NCBI RefSeq assembly: GCF_900177815.1
Contig: NZ_FXAZ01000003.1
Coordinates: forward strand, 543,809-607,808
Length of the DNA: 64,000 nt
From: Paenibacillus aquistagni
GTDB lineage: Bacteria; Bacillota; Bacilli; Paenibacillales; Paenibacillaceae
Direction: 5' to 3'
The notes under the pieces are model-generated. The model made no database searches, was not told where the DNA came from, and saw only the letters and a program-made list of their open reading frames with translations. This document shows, piece by piece, positions 1 to 8,820 of the stretch. The translations under genes were made by a program, and so were the position numbers. Position 1 is the first letter of the stretch; the number at the start of each line of letters is the position of its first letter.

Positions 1-1
1 C

Positions 2-697
2 TTTAATGATAAGGAAGCGCTGCTCGCCGCGATTACGGAGCAGACAGGGGCCATCATGCTGGAGATGGTTCAGGCAGAAGGCGGCATCAATATGCTGAAC
101 CCTGACTTTGCCGAACAGATTGTACAATGCTGCGAGGAGCATGGCCTCCTGCTCATTGTTGATGAGGTCCAGACGGGCATGGGCCGTACCGGGCGCTGGT
201 TCGCTCACGAGCATTATGGGCTAAGCCCGGATATCATTACCTCAGCCAAAGGCCTTGGCAGCGGCTTTCCGGTAGGCGCGATGCTGGCCAAAGCCAAGCT
301 GCGCGAAGCCTTCGGGCCAGGCAGCCATGGTTCTACCTTCGGTGGCACGCCGCTGGCGATGGCCGCTGTTATAGGAACCCTGCTTGCGCATGAAGAGGAG
401 AAGCTCGCGGAGCGCGCGGATGAGATGGGGCAATACTTGATGCAGGAACTGCAAAGCAAGCTTGGTGCCCTATCTGTAGTCAAGGAGATTCGCGGCATGG
501 GACTGCTTATCGGAATCGAATGCGATATGCCAGTGAGCGGTATGCTGGCTGCGGCTCAAGAGGCAGGTCTTATCTTTGTAACAGCAGGACCCAATGTGAT
601 TCGTCTGCTTCCGAACCTCAAAGTAACAAAGGAAGAGATTGATGAGGCGGTTCAAGTGCTTGTGCATGTGCTCCAGCAGGCTGAAGTGACAGCCTAG
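2..697 (+). CDS. argD: Acetylornithine aminotransferase, 3' part (5' end outside window)
   Basis: PLP-dependent class III aminotransferase that converts N-acetylglutamate semialdehyde to N2-acetylornithine in cytoplasmic arginine synthesis. The frame is open from base 2, so the gene begins upstream of the window and about 231 C-terminal codons are present. Visible family marks are the MLEMVQAEGG strand, the LLIVDEVQTGMGRTG segment with the PLP-binding Asp, and the SAKGLGSGFPVGAM motif holding the Schiff-base Lys. The C-terminal small domain ends at the TAG at 695. It is followed after 103 bp by argF, then argG and argH, which fits an arg operon. GabT-like class III enzymes share these motifs; the neighbours decide for argD. 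Confidence 0.9.
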   Translation, partial: FNDKEALLAAITEQTGAIMLEMVQAEGGINMLNPDFAEQIVQCCEEHGLLLIVDEVQTGMGRTGRWFAHEHYGLSPDIITSAKGLGSGFPVGAMLAKAKLREAFGPGSHGSTFGGTPLAMAAVIGTLLAHEEEKLAERADEMGQYLMQELQSKLGALSVVKEIRGMGLLIGIECDMPVSGMLAAAQEAGLIFVTAGPNVIRLLPNLKVTKEEIDEAVQVLVHVLQQAEVTA

Positions 698-800
698 AAG
701 TGGTGCTTATGAGAGGTAAGAGATTTGCTTAAGAGAACTAATACATGCTGATTGTACGATTGCAGGGAGAGCCTGCTCACAAATAGACGGAGGTGCACGC

Positions 801-1748
801 ATGACATTAACTCAAATCGACCTTAGAGGGCGGGACTTTGTTGCCCTTGCGGATTACACCCAAGAAGAGCTGTACACGCTGCTGAAGGTGGCAGGCTCGT
901 TGAAAGAGAAGCAGAAGGCAGGTAATCCAGAGCAGCCGCTTAAGGGCAAGACCCTTGGCATGATCTTCGAAAAGTCCTCTACACGTACGCGAGTATCATT
1001 TGAGGTGGGGATGTATCAGCTTGGCGGGCAAGCCTTATTTCTTAGCAAAAACGATATTCAGATCGGCCGCGGCGAAACCATCGAGGATACGGCACAGGTG
1101 CTGTCTCGCTACGTGGACGGCATTATGATTCGTACGTATGCTCATCGCACGGTCATTGATCTGGCTCGGGCTGCAACGGTTCCGGTTATTAACGGGCTGT
1201 CTGACTTGAATCACCCCTGTCAGGCGCTTGCTGACTATATGACAGTGCTGGAGAAAAAGGGTCGCCTTGAAGGGCTTAAGATCGCTTATATTGGCGACGG
1301 CAACAATATGGCTCACTCCCTTATGATGGGCGGCGCGAAATTTGGCATGAACGTAGCAATCGCAACTCCTGAGGGATACGAGGTTGATGCGGATGTGGCG
1401 AAGCAGTCGCAGGAATTTGCAGAGCAGCACGGCGCTTCGATTACGCTCACTCATGATCCGAAGGAAGCTGCTGCCGATGCAGATGTGATCTATACGGATG
1501 TATGGGCAAGCATGGGCTTTGAAGAGGAGCAGCAGCAGCGTGAGAAGGCATTCCAAAGCTTCCAAGTCAATGAAGAGCTTGCGAAGTATGCGAAGAACGA
1601 TTACTTGTTCATGCACTGCTTGCCAGCTCATCGCGGAGAAGAAGTTAGCGCAGGCGTCATCGATGGCGAGAACTCCATTATTTTTGACCAAGCGGAGAAC
1701 CGTCTTCATGCACAAAAAGCGATTATGGCACTGACTATGAGCAGCTAA
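801..1748 (+). CDS. argF: Ornithine carbamoyltransferase
   Basis: Condenses ornithine and carbamoyl phosphate to citrulline. The 315-residue product has normal family length. The carbamoyl-phosphate loop STRTRVSFEVG lies near residues 57-67, HPCQALADYMT follows in the middle, and the ornithine/catalytic motif HCLPAHRGEE lies near residues 270-280. The DVWASMG segment also fits OTCases. The ATG at 801 has a GGAGGTG Shine-Dalgarno ending 6 bp upstream. It sits between argD and argG on the same strand. The SxRTR plus HCLP combination separates it from aspartate carbamoyltransferase. Confidence 0.96.
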   Translation: MTLTQIDLRGRDFVALADYTQEELYTLLKVAGSLKEKQKAGNPEQPLKGKTLGMIFEKSSTRTRVSFEVGMYQLGGQALFLSKNDIQIGRGETIEDTAQVLSRYVDGIMIRTYAHRTVIDLARAATVPVINGLSDLNHPCQALADYMTVLEKKGRLEGLKIAYIGDGNNMAHSLMMGGAKFGMNVAIATPEGYEVDADVAKQSQEFAEQHGASITLTHDPKEAAADADVIYTDVWASMGFEEEQQQREKAFQSFQVNEELAKYAKNDYLFMHCLPAHRGEEVSAGVIDGENSIIFDQAENRLHAQKAIMALTMSS

Positions 1749-1835
1749 ATCGCAACACGAAGCTTAAAGTAAATGCGAGCAGGCGATACGCCTGAATAGA
1801 ATTTAGATGAAGCAGGGCAAAGGAGTGGAATGGAC

Positions 1836-3110
1836 ATGGCAAAAAATAAAATCGTTCTCGCCTACTCAGGCGGTCTGGATACATCCGTTATTCTCAAATG
1901 GTTAAAGGAAACCTACGACGCGGAGATCATTGCCTTCACCGCGGACATTGGTCAACAAGATGAGCTGGACGGCTTGGAGGAAAAAGCGCTCGCGACGGGC
2001 GCTTCCAAGGTGTACATCGATGATCTTCGCGATGAGTTCGCGAAGGACTTCATCTATCCGATGTTCCAAGCAGGCGCGCTATATGAAGGGCAATATTTGC
2101 TCGGAACGAGCATTGCGCGGCCGCTGATTGCAAAGCGCATGGTTGAGATTGCTCGTGCCGAGGGTGCCAATGCAATCGCACATGGTGCGACAGGCAAAGG
2201 CAATGACCAGGTGCGCTTTGAGCTTGCAGCAGCAGCTTTGGCTCCTGAGATAGAAGTGATTGCGCCATGGCGCTCGGAGCAATTCCGCAACGAGTTCCCT
2301 GGCCGTGCGGAGATGATTGCTTATGCAGAGAAGCATCAGATCCCGGTGCAGGCGTCTGCAGCGAAGCCATACTCGATGGACCGCAACCTGCTCCATATCA
2401 GCTTTGAGAGCGGCATGCTGGAGGATCCATGGTTTGATGCTACAGCTCCTGAGAACAAGAGCATGTATGTGCTCAGCGTAGATCCTGAGGATGCGCCGGA
2501 TACCGCGGAGTATGTGGAGCTTGCGTTTGAGCAGGGCAATTGTACGGCAATCAACGGCGAAGCCTTAACCCCGCTTCAGGTGATGGAGAAGCTCAATGCG
2601 CTTGGCGGCAAGCACGGGATCGGCCGTGTTGATATGGTTGAGAATCGCTTTGTCGGCATGAAGAGCCGCGGCGTCTATGAGACACCAGGCGGCACGATCC
2701 TATTTACCGCGCATCGCAAAATGGAATCATTGACGATGGATCGTGATGTGATGCACCTTCGTGATTCCTTAATTTCAAGATACAGCAGCACCGTGTACAA
2801 TGGCTTCTGGTTTGCTCCAGAACGGCTTGCGATGCAGGCGCTGGTAGCAGAGAGCCAAAAGCATGTGACAGGAACGGTTCGCCTCAAGCTGTACAAAGGC
2901 AATGTCATGGGCGCCGGAGTGCAAAGCCCGCTTAGCTTGTACAATCCGGATATTGCGACGATGGAAGCGGACCCGACTCAAGCGTACGACCAAAATGACG
3001 CGACAGGCTTTATTCATCTGAACGCGCTGCGCTTGAAGGTTGCTTCAGGCGTGCATGGTTCTGAGGTGCATGGCATTCAGATAAAAAAGGAGCCTGCAGC
3101 ATCCGTGTAA
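1836..3110 (+). CDS. argG: Argininosuccinate synthase
   Basis: ATP-dependent ligase joining citrulline and aspartate to argininosuccinate. The N-terminus carries the PP-loop SGGLDTS ([15 protein letters not shown]), and the [14 protein letters not shown] segment near residue 115 contacts substrate. The product is 424 residues. Two in-frame ATGs occur, at 1830 and 1836. The AGGAG at 1821-1825 leaves only 4 bp to the first but 10 bp to the second, so I prefer 1836, giving [13 protein letters not shown]. It lies 87 bp after argF and before argH, completing the citrulline-to-arginine steps. Confidence 0.95.
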   Translation: MAKNKIVLAYSGGLDTSVILKWLKETYDAEIIAFTADIGQQDELDGLEEKALATGASKVYIDDLRDEFAKDFIYPMFQAGALYEGQYLLGTSIARPLIAKRMVEIARAEGANAIAHGATGKGNDQVRFELAAAALAPEIEVIAPWRSEQFRNEFPGRAEMIAYAEKHQIPVQASAAKPYSMDRNLLHISFESGMLEDPWFDATAPENKSMYVLSVDPEDAPDTAEYVELAFEQGNCTAINGEALTPLQVMEKLNALGGKHGIGRVDMVENRFVGMKSRGVYETPGGTILFTAHRKMESLTMDRDVMHLRDSLISRYSSTVYNGFWFAPERLAMQALVAESQKHVTGTVRLKLYKGNVMGAGVQSPLSLYNPDIATMEADPTQAYDQNDATGFIHLNALRLKVASGVHGSEVHGIQIKKEPAASV

Positions 3111-3250
3111 GGCGTAACAGTAGGATAGAAGGACTATACAGGCCATCCATCGGCGTTGTCAGGATGAATTTGCTCAGTGTGCTCAGAGCAACTGGCAGCT
3201 GCAGTTAATTGACTAGAGCACGTGGATGGCAACGCTAAGGAGGTACGCGT

Positions 3251-4672
3251 GTGAGCAAGCTATGGGGCGGGCGGTTTACGAAGCAGACGGATGAACTTGT
3301 GGAGCAGTATACCGCCTCCATTTCATTTGATAAAGCATTGGCGGAAGAGGACATTCAAGGAAGCCTTGCGCATGTAACCATGCTTGGCAAGTGCGGCATT
3401 CTGCCAAGCCAGGACGTGGATCAGATCAAGCAGGGGCTCCTGCAGGTGCTGGAGCTGATTCGTACAGGCGAGATGGAGTATTCCGTCTCTGATGAAGATA
3501 TTCATATGAACATCGAGAAGAAGCTGATCGAGCTGGTTGGACCGGTTGGCGGCAAGCTTCATACAGGCAGAAGCCGCAATGATCAGGTTGCCACGGATAT
3601 GCATCTGTACTTGCGCAAGCATGTCATTTCCTTTGTGGAGCTGCTTGGCAAGCTGCAAGAAGCATTGATTGAGCAGGCGAAGGCCAACAAGGATACGATC
3701 GTGCCGGGCTATACGCATCTGCAGCGGGCACAGCCGATTCTATTTGCTCATCATCTTATGGCCTATGTCTCGATGTTCGAACGAGACATCGAGCGCTTGA
3801 AGGACAGCTATAAGCGCATTAATACCTTGCCGCTTGGCGCAGGTGCGCTGGCGGGAACTACCTTCCCGATCGATCGCCACTTTGTTGCTGAGCAGCTTGG
3901 CTTTGAACGGGTCTATGAGAACAGCTTGGACGCAGTCAGCGACCGTGACTTTATCGTGGAGTTTCTATCCAACGCGTCCATGATGATGATGCATCTGTCC
4001 CGGCTGTGCGAGGAGCTTGTGCTGTGGTCCAGTACGGAATTCCAGTTCGTGGAGCTGGACGACGCCTTCTGCACCGGCTCAAGCATTATGCCGCAGAAGA
4101 AAAATCCAGACGTCGCCGAACTGGTCCGCGGCAAGACCGGACGTGTGTACGGCAACCTGGTAGGCATGCTTACCGTACTGAAGTCGCTTCCGCTTGCGTA
4201 CAACAAGGATATGCAAGAAGACAAGGAAGGGATGCTGGATACAGTAGCGACCCTTGATGGCGCACTTCGCTTGTTCGCGCCAATGATATCGACGATGAAG
4301 GTCAATAAGGAGCGCATGCGGCAGGCGGTTCGCCAAGACTTCTCCAATGCAACAGACATTGCGGACTTCCTTGTTAACAAAGGACTGCCATTCCGCCAAG
4401 CGCATGAAGTCATTGGGAAGACGGTGCTCTACTGCATTCAGCGCGGTGTTTACTTGCTTGACCTGACATTGGACGAGTTCAAGCAGTTCTCGCCGCTGTT
4501 CGATGAGTCCATCTATGACGTCTTGCAGCCAGAGCAAGTGGTGAATGCTCGTAATGTATATGGCGGTACAGCCGCACCTCAAGTTGAAGGAGCGATCCAA
4601 CGGGCAGCGGGAGCGCTCTCCGATACACAGCTGTGGGTGGAGCAGCATCAGCCGGCGCTAGCAACGATATAG
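3251..4672 (+). CDS. argH: Argininosuccinate lyase
   Basis: Splits argininosuccinate into arginine and fumarate, the last step of the pathway. The 473-residue product belongs to the fumarase/aspartase superfamily. [13 protein letters not shown] lies near residue 105 and the signature loop [16 protein letters not shown], with the catalytic Ser, near residue 280. The start is GTG at 3251, preceded by AAGGAGGT with about 6 bp spacing; the N-terminus SKLWGGRF is typical. It is the last gene of the visible arg cluster. The next candidate terminator is more than 400 bp downstream. Confidence 0.96.
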   Translation: MSKLWGGRFTKQTDELVEQYTASISFDKALAEEDIQGSLAHVTMLGKCGILPSQDVDQIKQGLLQVLELIRTGEMEYSVSDEDIHMNIEKKLIELVGPVGGKLHTGRSRNDQVATDMHLYLRKHVISFVELLGKLQEALIEQAKANKDTIVPGYTHLQRAQPILFAHHLMAYVSMFERDIERLKDSYKRINTLPLGAGALAGTTFPIDRHFVAEQLGFERVYENSLDAVSDRDFIVEFLSNASMMMMHLSRLCEELVLWSSTEFQFVELDDAFCTGSSIMPQKKNPDVAELVRGKTGRVYGNLVGMLTVLKSLPLAYNKDMQEDKEGMLDTVATLDGALRLFAPMISTMKVNKERMRQAVRQDFSNATDIADFLVNKGLPFRQAHEVIGKTVLYCIQRGVYLLDLTLDEFKQFSPLFDESIYDVLQPEQVVNARNVYGGTAAPQVEGAIQRAAGALSDTQLWVEQHQPALATI

Positions 4673-5221
4673 GCGTGCAGTTGGAAGACGGTTAGTGTGC
4701 TCGGGCAAGTTCAGTACAGCGGATAGGCATCGGTTAAGGCTTTTGCGCTTGCTATGAGGCGGTACCTTTCATTAGGGAGAAAGCCAGCCGCAATGAAATG
4801 GGGGAATCGCTCGCACGGTTCCTTAATTCCTTAAGACAAGTGCTTTGCTGCATGAGGTTCCTGCGAAGCCAGACAGCATGAATCGGCCAGCATGAGATCC
4901 GACAGCGGACATTCTGCAAGCTTGTGTGCAGAATGATCCTAGAGGACTGGTTGTAGTGGGGGTTACAACGAGTTGATAGCATGAAGCTAGGTAAAGATAT
5001 CGTGAAGTAAAGCAGTATAATCGCAGAAGAATGTGCAGATCTCCTCGCGTTAAGAGTGTCCTGAGAGGCCTTACGCGTGCGAGCTGCTACAGCAGAAAGG
5101 GGCTGTTCCTTCGTCATGCAGACGTTAGGAGCAGCCCCCATTCGTTTTTGATCGAACGCAAATGACATCATGCAGTGAACGCCAGCGCAGAGGTTCTTCC
5201 CCAGATGAGCAGGATGCACAA
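4673..5221. other. Intergenic gap between argH and the VanW gene
   Basis: The 549 bp between these convergent genes holds no gene I can support. It contains a perfect 9-bp inverted repeat, CATTCTGCA at 4910-4918 and TGCAGAATG at 4927-4935, with no T-run after it, and a terminator-like hairpin at 5099-5138 described separately. A minus-strand reading frame spans 4752-5219 but has no ribosome binding site or protein-like pattern. Confidence 0.5.
5099..5147. terminator. Terminator-like hairpin between convergent genes
   Basis: GGGGCTGTTCCT at 5099-5110 pairs with AGGAGCAGCCCC at 5127-5138, a 12-bp stem with one U-G wobble and a 16-nt loop. A TTTTT run lies a few bases later on the plus strand. 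It could end the arg operon on the plus strand and the VanW gene on the minus strand. Confidence 0.6.
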
Positions 5222-6649
5222 TTAGAAATTTGGCCCCGTAACCCCATCCTCAAGAATAGGCTCTGGATTAGATGGCTTATCGCTGCCTGGCGCAGCAGCA
5301 CCATTGTTGACCGCGATTAAGGTCGGCTGAGCCTTGTAGGTGTCGACATACATTTTTTCCCGAGAGACTTCTTTTCCATCTACGAGCTTAATGCGATAGG
5401 ACTCTACCTTGTAGCCCTGCTTTCCTTTTTGGATCGTCTCCCGCGAGCCGACAGGCAGACTTGAATTTTTGACATACTTTACAGTTGGCTGAATGACTTG
5501 GACGGTCTTCGTTTCCATCTTATAGGTGACGTTGTCTTCTAGCGTGCCGAACAGCTTGATCGTGAGCTGGTTATTCTCAGAAGAGGTGCGAATAAGCAGA
5601 TTTTTGCCGGTCGTGTTTTTGAAACGGAAGTTAATGTAGCCCTCAGAGAAGGTCGCATCCAGCCCAATTGGAAGATAGGCCACAGGCAGAGAGTGGTTGC
5701 GCCGTTCTACAATCTCAAGGCCGGTGCGAAGCACGGCGTTATAAAGTGTGCTTGAGACTTGGCAAATGCCGCCGCCAATCCCTGGGACGAGCTTGCCATT
5801 GAAGATGACAGGCGCTTCCTGAAAGCCATACGCCTTCTCTGTCTCGGCAATGACCTTTTCATAATCAAAAATGTCCCCTGGCTTCAGCACCATATCATTA
5901 ATCGTCTTGGCAGCTGAAACGACATTATGAATGCGCCCAGCATCTCCTGGCTTGAGAAAGGTCGAGATTTCAATAATTTTGCGGTCAATGCCCTCTGCTT
6001 TAAGGCTTTTAACCGTGACAGGAGCGTCCTGTTTGATCAGCGGAACCTCGATCGTAAGCGTATCGCCTTTATGCCATTCAGAGGGGATGGCGACTCGTAT
6101 AACCTGCTCCATCTGCATTCGGTCAAGTCGAAATACGGCTTGATCAGGTGTGTAGACTACCTTGTCATCCTTCGTAATGGTTCTCGTCGCATTTACAGGC
6201 TTGCCGAAGGTCTGGATCTCCCATTGGGAGTGGAAGCGCTGCTTCCATACTTGATTATCCCAGGAGAATTGGAGAGCCCAGTTAGCTTTGAACTGCCGTC
6301 TTGCTTCTATGCGTTCCCATAAGCCTCCTTCTTGAAGCTTCTTAAGGGCAGCAATCAGCTGATCGGCTTGATAGTGAACGCCTAGCTTCGCAAGCGTGGT
6401 CGACACCGAATTTACTTCCGTACCCGGAAAGGTGAATGTCACAGGAGTTTGCTCCAGCGCTTCGATCCGCTCCTTCAACTGCTGCTCGAATTCGTCTTGC
6501 TCCATGCCTCCAATTGCCCAATCGGAGAGTATGACATTATCGGGAATAGCAGTCGAATAAGCATAGCGCTGAGCCCAGCTCCAACATACAGCGGCAGCGA
6601 TAAGCAGAAGAAGAGCGACGCCTGCCAAACCGATATATCGTTTTTTCAC
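5222..6649 (-). CDS. VanW family protein with G5 domain
   Basis: A 475-residue exported or membrane-anchored cell-wall protein. The N-terminus MKKRYIGLAG plus a hydrophobic stretch to about residue 27 is an uncleaved anchor or signal peptide. Residues ~30-215 resemble the peptidoglycan-binding-like region found before VanW. Residues ~236-350 are the VanW domain, with GRIHNV, LKPGDIFDYE and GGGICQVSSTLYNAVL. Residues ~390-455 fit a G5 domain (LPVGSRETIQKGKQG), which is thought to bind amino-sugar polymers. The C-tail is Pro/Gly rich. VanW's biochemical role is unknown even in vancomycin-resistance clusters, so the call is by family only. No resistance genes are nearby. Confidence 0.85.
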   Translation of the reverse strand: MKKRYIGLAGVALLLLIAAAVCWSWAQRYAYSTAIPDNVILSDWAIGGMEQDEFEQQLKERIEALEQTPVTFTFPGTEVNSVSTTLAKLGVHYQADQLIAALKKLQEGGLWERIEARRQFKANWALQFSWDNQVWKQRFHSQWEIQTFGKPVNATRTITKDDKVVYTPDQAVFRLDRMQMEQVIRVAIPSEWHKGDTLTIEVPLIKQDAPVTVKSLKAEGIDRKIIEISTFLKPGDAGRIHNVVSAAKTINDMVLKPGDIFDYEKVIAETEKAYGFQEAPVIFNGKLVPGIGGGICQVSSTLYNAVLRTGLEIVERRNHSLPVAYLPIGLDATFSEGYINFRFKNTTGKNLLIRTSSENNQLTIKLFGTLEDNVTYKMETKTVQVIQPTVKYVKNSSLPVGSRETIQKGKQGYKVESYRIKLVDGKEVSREKMYVDTYKAQPTLIAVNNGAAAPGSDKPSNPEPILEDGVTGPNF

Positions 6650-7209
6650 GAGTACAGCCTCCTGTCTTTCACATTAGAAGAGTGCGTAATGAAGGGAAAG
6701 AGATAAGCCATGAAAGATGATGAGTGTATAGCCCAAATAACAAAAAGGGATTGTGATGAGCAGCGAAGGTGTTATGTTAATGGTTTTGTGTGGGTGGGGG
6801 GCTGGCAGGAGTATCTTAAAGCTTCCATAGAACCATGTTCTCTCCACCCTATGAAGCAATTAATTATAAGGGGTTGATTGCTGCTGCGTATCACGCTTTA
6901 TGATGCTGATTTGGACATGCTGATGGCGTTAATGGATCTAAGAACGATGCTTTGCAGTCATCTACTCATCTATATGCACATGGCTTGAGAAACTTTCCGA
7001 TAGGGCCCTGAACAACAACAATCTAGAGCTGCTGTCGAAAAAGATAGCGTACAGCGCAAAGGGGAAAATGCTGGTACTTTCCCGGGAAATAACGAACAAA
7101 AGGTTACAAATTGTAAAAAAAAATGTAGAAATTCGGGTTGAAATAAAGGAATCTGATACCCGTTGTCGAATATATAAAGGCTGATTTCTAACTTTAGGAA
7201 GTGATTGCT
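6650..7209. other. Divergent gap between the VanW gene and ftsE
   Basis: 560 bp between divergent genes. The ftsE-proximal third is AT-rich and carries the SigH-like promoter at 7145-7171. I see no supported gene in the rest. Short minus-strand frames around 6962-7339 run into ftsE and lack ribosome binding sites. Confidence 0.4.
7145..7171 (+). promoter_or_regulatory. SigH-like promoter for ftsEX
   Basis: AAAGGAATC at 7145-7153, 11 bp, then GTCGAAT at 7165-7171. Compared with the SigH consensus RNAGGAWWW-N11/12-RNNGAAT, only the last W is off. A start near 7178 would leave a short leader before the AGGAA ribosome binding site at 7196. The match is by eye; use by SigH is inferred. Confidence 0.45.
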
Positions 7210-7896
7210 TTGATAGAAATGCAAGACGTGTGGAAGACCTATCAGGACGGTTCCCATGCGATTCGCGGCATTTCGGTGCGTATTGAGAAGGACGATTTTG
7301 TCTATCTCGTAGGACCGTCAGGTGCAGGCAAATCGACATTTATGAAGATGATTTATAGAGAAGAAGTGCCAACAAAGGGGCAAATTTTTGTTAATGGATT
7401 CAATATTGGCAAGTTGAAACGACGCAAGATTCCTTTTGTAAGACGCAATATTGGCGTTATCTTTCAGGATTTCCGCTTATTGCCGAAGCTGAATGTGTCT
7501 GAAAATGTAGCCTTCGCGATGGAGGCGATTGAAGCGCCGAAGAAGATCATCAAGCGGCGGGTGCCAGAGGTGCTGGAACTGGTTGGTTTGAAGCATAAGC
7601 TGACAAGCATGCCCTCACAGCTGTCGGGCGGCGAGCAGCAGCGTGTGGCGATCGCCCGTGCAATCGTTAACAATCCCACGGTCATTGTAGCCGATGAGCC
7701 GACAGGCAACCTTGATCCGGAGACCTCTTGGGAGATTATGAGACTGCTAGAGGAGATCAACTATCGAGGGACGACCATCTTGATGGCGACTCACAATAAA
7801 GACATCGTGAACACGATCCGAAGACGCGTTATTGCGATTGAATCAGGACAGATTGTGCGAGATGTGATTCGGGGGGATTACGGCTATGACGGCTAA
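7210..7896 (+). CDS. ftsE: Cell division ATP-binding protein FtsE
   Basis: ABC ATPase of the FtsEX complex, which couples ATP hydrolysis at the membrane to activation of a peptidoglycan hydrolase outside. The 228-residue product has Walker A GPSGAGKST near residue 35, signature LSGGEQQRVAIARA near 138, Walker B VIVADEPTGNLDPE and the H-switch ATHN. A GTG at 7201 is possible, but the TTG at 7210 sits 6 bp after AGGAAGTG and gives the typical start MIEMQDVWKTY. Its end overlaps ftsX by 11 bp, indicating translational coupling. Confidence 0.95.
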   Translation: MIEMQDVWKTYQDGSHAIRGISVRIEKDDFVYLVGPSGAGKSTFMKMIYREEVPTKGQIFVNGFNIGKLKRRKIPFVRRNIGVIFQDFRLLPKLNVSENVAFAMEAIEAPKKIIKRRVPEVLELVGLKHKLTSMPSQLSGGEQQRVAIARAIVNNPTVIVADEPTGNLDPETSWEIMRLLEEINYRGTTILMATHNKDIVNTIRRRVIAIESGQIVRDVIRGDYGYDG

Positions 7897-8797
7897 CACC
7901 ATGACCCGGCATATTCGCGAGGGCAGCAAGAGCATATACCGCAATGGCTGGATGTCAATCGCATCCATTAGTTCAATTGTGATTTCCTTATTTATACTTG
8001 GCGTGTTTATTCTATTGTCTTTCAATCTGAATGTAATGACGAGCGAGCTGGACAGCAAGGTTCAGATTCGTGTTTATTTGCAGCTTGAGGTGACACAAGA
8101 TGAGGTTGCTCTGCTCCGAACGGATATTGGCAATATGGCAGAAGTGAGCAAGGTAGAGTATGTGACCAAGCAGCAGGGCATGGATCTGCTGGAAGAGAGT
8201 CTTGGCGAGGATGGCAAGGACATTCTAAGCGGTTATACCGACGAGACGAATCCTCTTCCGGATTCTTTTACTGTTGAGGTTAAGGACCCGCAGACCGTAG
8301 GCATGGTTGCGAAGAAGATCCAGGCCTTGAATGAGACGAATGCGGCACAGCCGATCTGGAAAGTGAAATACGGCCAAGGCAGTGTTGAGAAGTTGTTCCA
8401 AATGACAAAGATGATCCGCAACTTTGGACTTATTCTTGTTGCAGGTCTTGCGATAACCGCCATGTTTCTTATTTCAAATACGATTAAGATTACGATTATG
8501 GCGCGTCAGCGCGAGATTGGCATTATGAAGCTGGTTGGCGCAACAAACTCCTTTATTCGCTGGCCGTTCTTTGTTGAAGGATTCCTAATCGGCTTGATTG
8601 GGGCTGTGGTCACGATTGCTATTCTATTTTTGGGTTATGACCAATTGCTCAGCTATGCGGCTACTAATCTATCATTCATTCAATTAATTCCGTTTGAAGA
8701 AGTTTGGCTGATGGTTGGTTCTGTACTATTGGCACTCGGCATTCTTATTGGCGTATGGGGCAGTACCATTTCCATTCGCAAGTTTCTCAAAGTCTAG
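7886..8797 (+). CDS. ftsX: Cell division protein FtsX
   Basis: Membrane partner of FtsE. The 303 residues show the FtsX layout: a cytoplasmic start with HIREGSKSIYRNGWMS, a first membrane segment (~28-50), a large outside loop (~50-170) that in relatives binds the hydrolase or its activator, then three more helices (~175-195, ~225-250, ~270-292). The segment ARQREIGIMKLVGAT between helices is typical of MacB/FtsX permeases. It overlaps ftsE and is followed after 23 bp by the coiled-coil M23 peptidase gene, its likely periplasm-side client. Confidence 0.94.
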   Translation: MTANTMTRHIREGSKSIYRNGWMSIASISSIVISLFILGVFILLSFNLNVMTSELDSKVQIRVYLQLEVTQDEVALLRTDIGNMAEVSKVEYVTKQQGMDLLEESLGEDGKDILSGYTDETNPLPDSFTVEVKDPQTVGMVAKKIQALNETNAAQPIWKVKYGQGSVEKLFQMTKMIRNFGLILVAGLAITAMFLISNTIKITIMARQREIGIMKLVGATNSFIRWPFFVEGFLIGLIGAVVTIAILFLGYDQLLSYAATNLSFIQLIPFEEVWLMVGSVLLALGILIGVWGSTISIRKFLKV

Positions 8798-8820
8798 TCT
8801 TGGATTGATAAGGAGGTACC

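Noticed and set aside
1035..1715. Long antisense open frame inside argF (and similar ones in uvrA, the U32 gene and pcrA)
   Set aside because: These mirror the codon pattern of the true genes on the other strand and have no starts with ribosome binding sites or known motifs.
4752..5219. Minus-strand 155-codon open frame between argH and the VanW gene
   Set aside because: It has no ribosome binding site, an odd Cys/Arg/Ser-rich composition and no recognisable motif, and it runs through the terminator hairpin at 5099-5138.
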